Source: Pseudomonadota bacterium (GTDB lineage Bacteria; Pseudomonadota; Alphaproteobacteria; Acetobacterales; Acetobacteraceae). Taken from it: a stretch of 7,051 nucleotides of DNA. Below the pieces are notes generated by a model. The model was not told the DNA's origin. It worked only from the letters and a program-made list of their open reading frames with translations, and made no database searches. The DNA is taken from assembly GCA_021798375.1 (NCBI GenBank), contig JAJZHU010000128.1:1-7051 (forward strand), read 5' to 3'. Every line of letters starts with the position of its first letter. The first letter of the stretch is position 1. Of this stretch, positions 6,638-7,051 are shown one piece after another. The position numbers and the translations under genes were made by a program.

Positions 6638-6693
6638 TATTCTGTATTTCCTGATTGATCCGGCGCCCATGCGCAAAATGCGGGCGGCCCTCG

Positions 6694-7051
6694 CTATTCG
6701 GGCGCGTGGGGTTTCTGCCCCACATATTTATCCATTCCAACCAACAGACGCGAAAAACGCCAGGCGCCATCGGGATCGTGGCGAAGATCGGCGGTATAGA
6801 TAATACTTGTGCCGATCGAAAGACCATCATTGGCCACTATTACGACGCCGTAAGCGATGAGCGAGGCATGTGAATCTGTCAGTTGGTTGAAGACGAAATT
6901 GGAAATCAAGTGACGCCGCTGCTCGCCCTGCTGCTTCCATGCCGATGCGAAATTCGTGAGCACCGCATCCCGCCCCGCGACGGCCACCAAGGGCTTGTTG
7001 CTCCCCTCGACGACCTCAACACGGGCGTCCTCGGTAAAGAGGCTTTTCAAC
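6694..7051 (-). CDS. NTF2/SnoaL-like protein, C-terminal part (start lies beyond the right edge)
   Basis: The 118 residues visible match the cone-shaped NTF2/SnoaL-like fold (nuclear transport factor 2 superfamily). LFTEDARVEVVEG lies near the start, a helix AVLTNFASAWKQQ follows, and then strands RRHLISNFVFNQL, ASLIAYGVVIV and GTSIIYTADLRHD, ending in WRFSRLLVGMDKYVG. Family proteins act as small ketosteroid-isomerase-like isomerases, dehydratases or cyclases, and also as ring-hydroxylating dioxygenase beta subunits. The RHLISN string resembles the SnoaL_4 subgroup. The TTG at 7050 is the first codon in view but is probably internal, because members normally begin some 20-40 residues before the FTEDA motif. 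It is the most upstream visible gene of the leftward operon, and 56 nt separate its stop codon from the hydrolase start. Catalytic residues cannot be assigned because the N-terminus is missing. Confidence 0.75.
   Translation of the reverse strand, partial: LKSLFTEDARVEVVEGSNKPLVAVAGRDAVLTNFASAWKQQGEQRRHLISNFVFNQLTDSHASLIAYGVVIVANDGLSIGTSIIYTADLRHDPDGAWRFSRLLVGMDKYVGQKPHAPE

Noticed and set aside
1..7051. CRISPR array, tRNA/rRNA genes, insertion sequence or phage elements
   Set aside because: I saw no regularly spaced repeats, no tRNA or rRNA signature, no transposase or integrase motifs, and no flanking direct repeats anywhere in the window.

Overview
The window most likely comes from an alphaproteobacterium, plausibly a sphingomonad. 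The reasons are mixed, moderately high GC, the set of protein families, and closely spaced catabolic genes with good AGGAGG/AGGAAA-type ribosome binding sites. This placement rests on protein style only; there is no rRNA or other marker gene here.

Left part (1-1881) is a cell-surface polysaccharide locus. The N-terminal part of a family 2 glycosyltransferase runs leftward out of the window. It is divergent, across a gap of about 370 bp, from a rightward gene for a multi-pass membrane protein of the O-antigen ligase/polymerase (Wzy_C) superfamily. Together they suggest O-antigen or exopolysaccharide assembly.

Right part (1906-7051) is a tight leftward array that reads as one catabolic operon. 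In transcription order it holds an NTF2/SnoaL-like protein (5' end outside the window), a CocE/NonD-type alpha/beta hydrolase, an SDR oxidoreductase, a VOC (glyoxalase/dioxygenase superfamily) protein, a DUF35 zinc-ribbon/OB-fold protein, and a thiolase-superfamily protein. Gaps between genes are about 10-60 bp. The operon meets the O-antigen ligase-like gene tail to tail with only 24 bp between stop codons.

The enzyme set resembles a pathway in which an ester or amide is hydrolysed, an alcohol is oxidised, and a CoA-bound intermediate is cleaved by a thiolase/aldolase with a DUF35 partner. BbsAB (benzoylsuccinyl-CoA thiolase) and Ltp2-ChsH2 (steroid side-chain aldolase) are known precedents for that pairing. 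Three of the enzymes depart from their family's textbook catalytic residues. The thiolase keeps the Cys nucleophile but has Gln and Glu at the two usual His positions. The SDR has His for the catalytic Tyr and Glu for the usual Asn. The hydrolase keeps Ser and His but appears to lack the oxyanion tyrosines. I do not recognise the cluster as a characterised pathway, and the substrate cannot be read from sequence. No CoA ligase, transporter or regulator is visible in the window.
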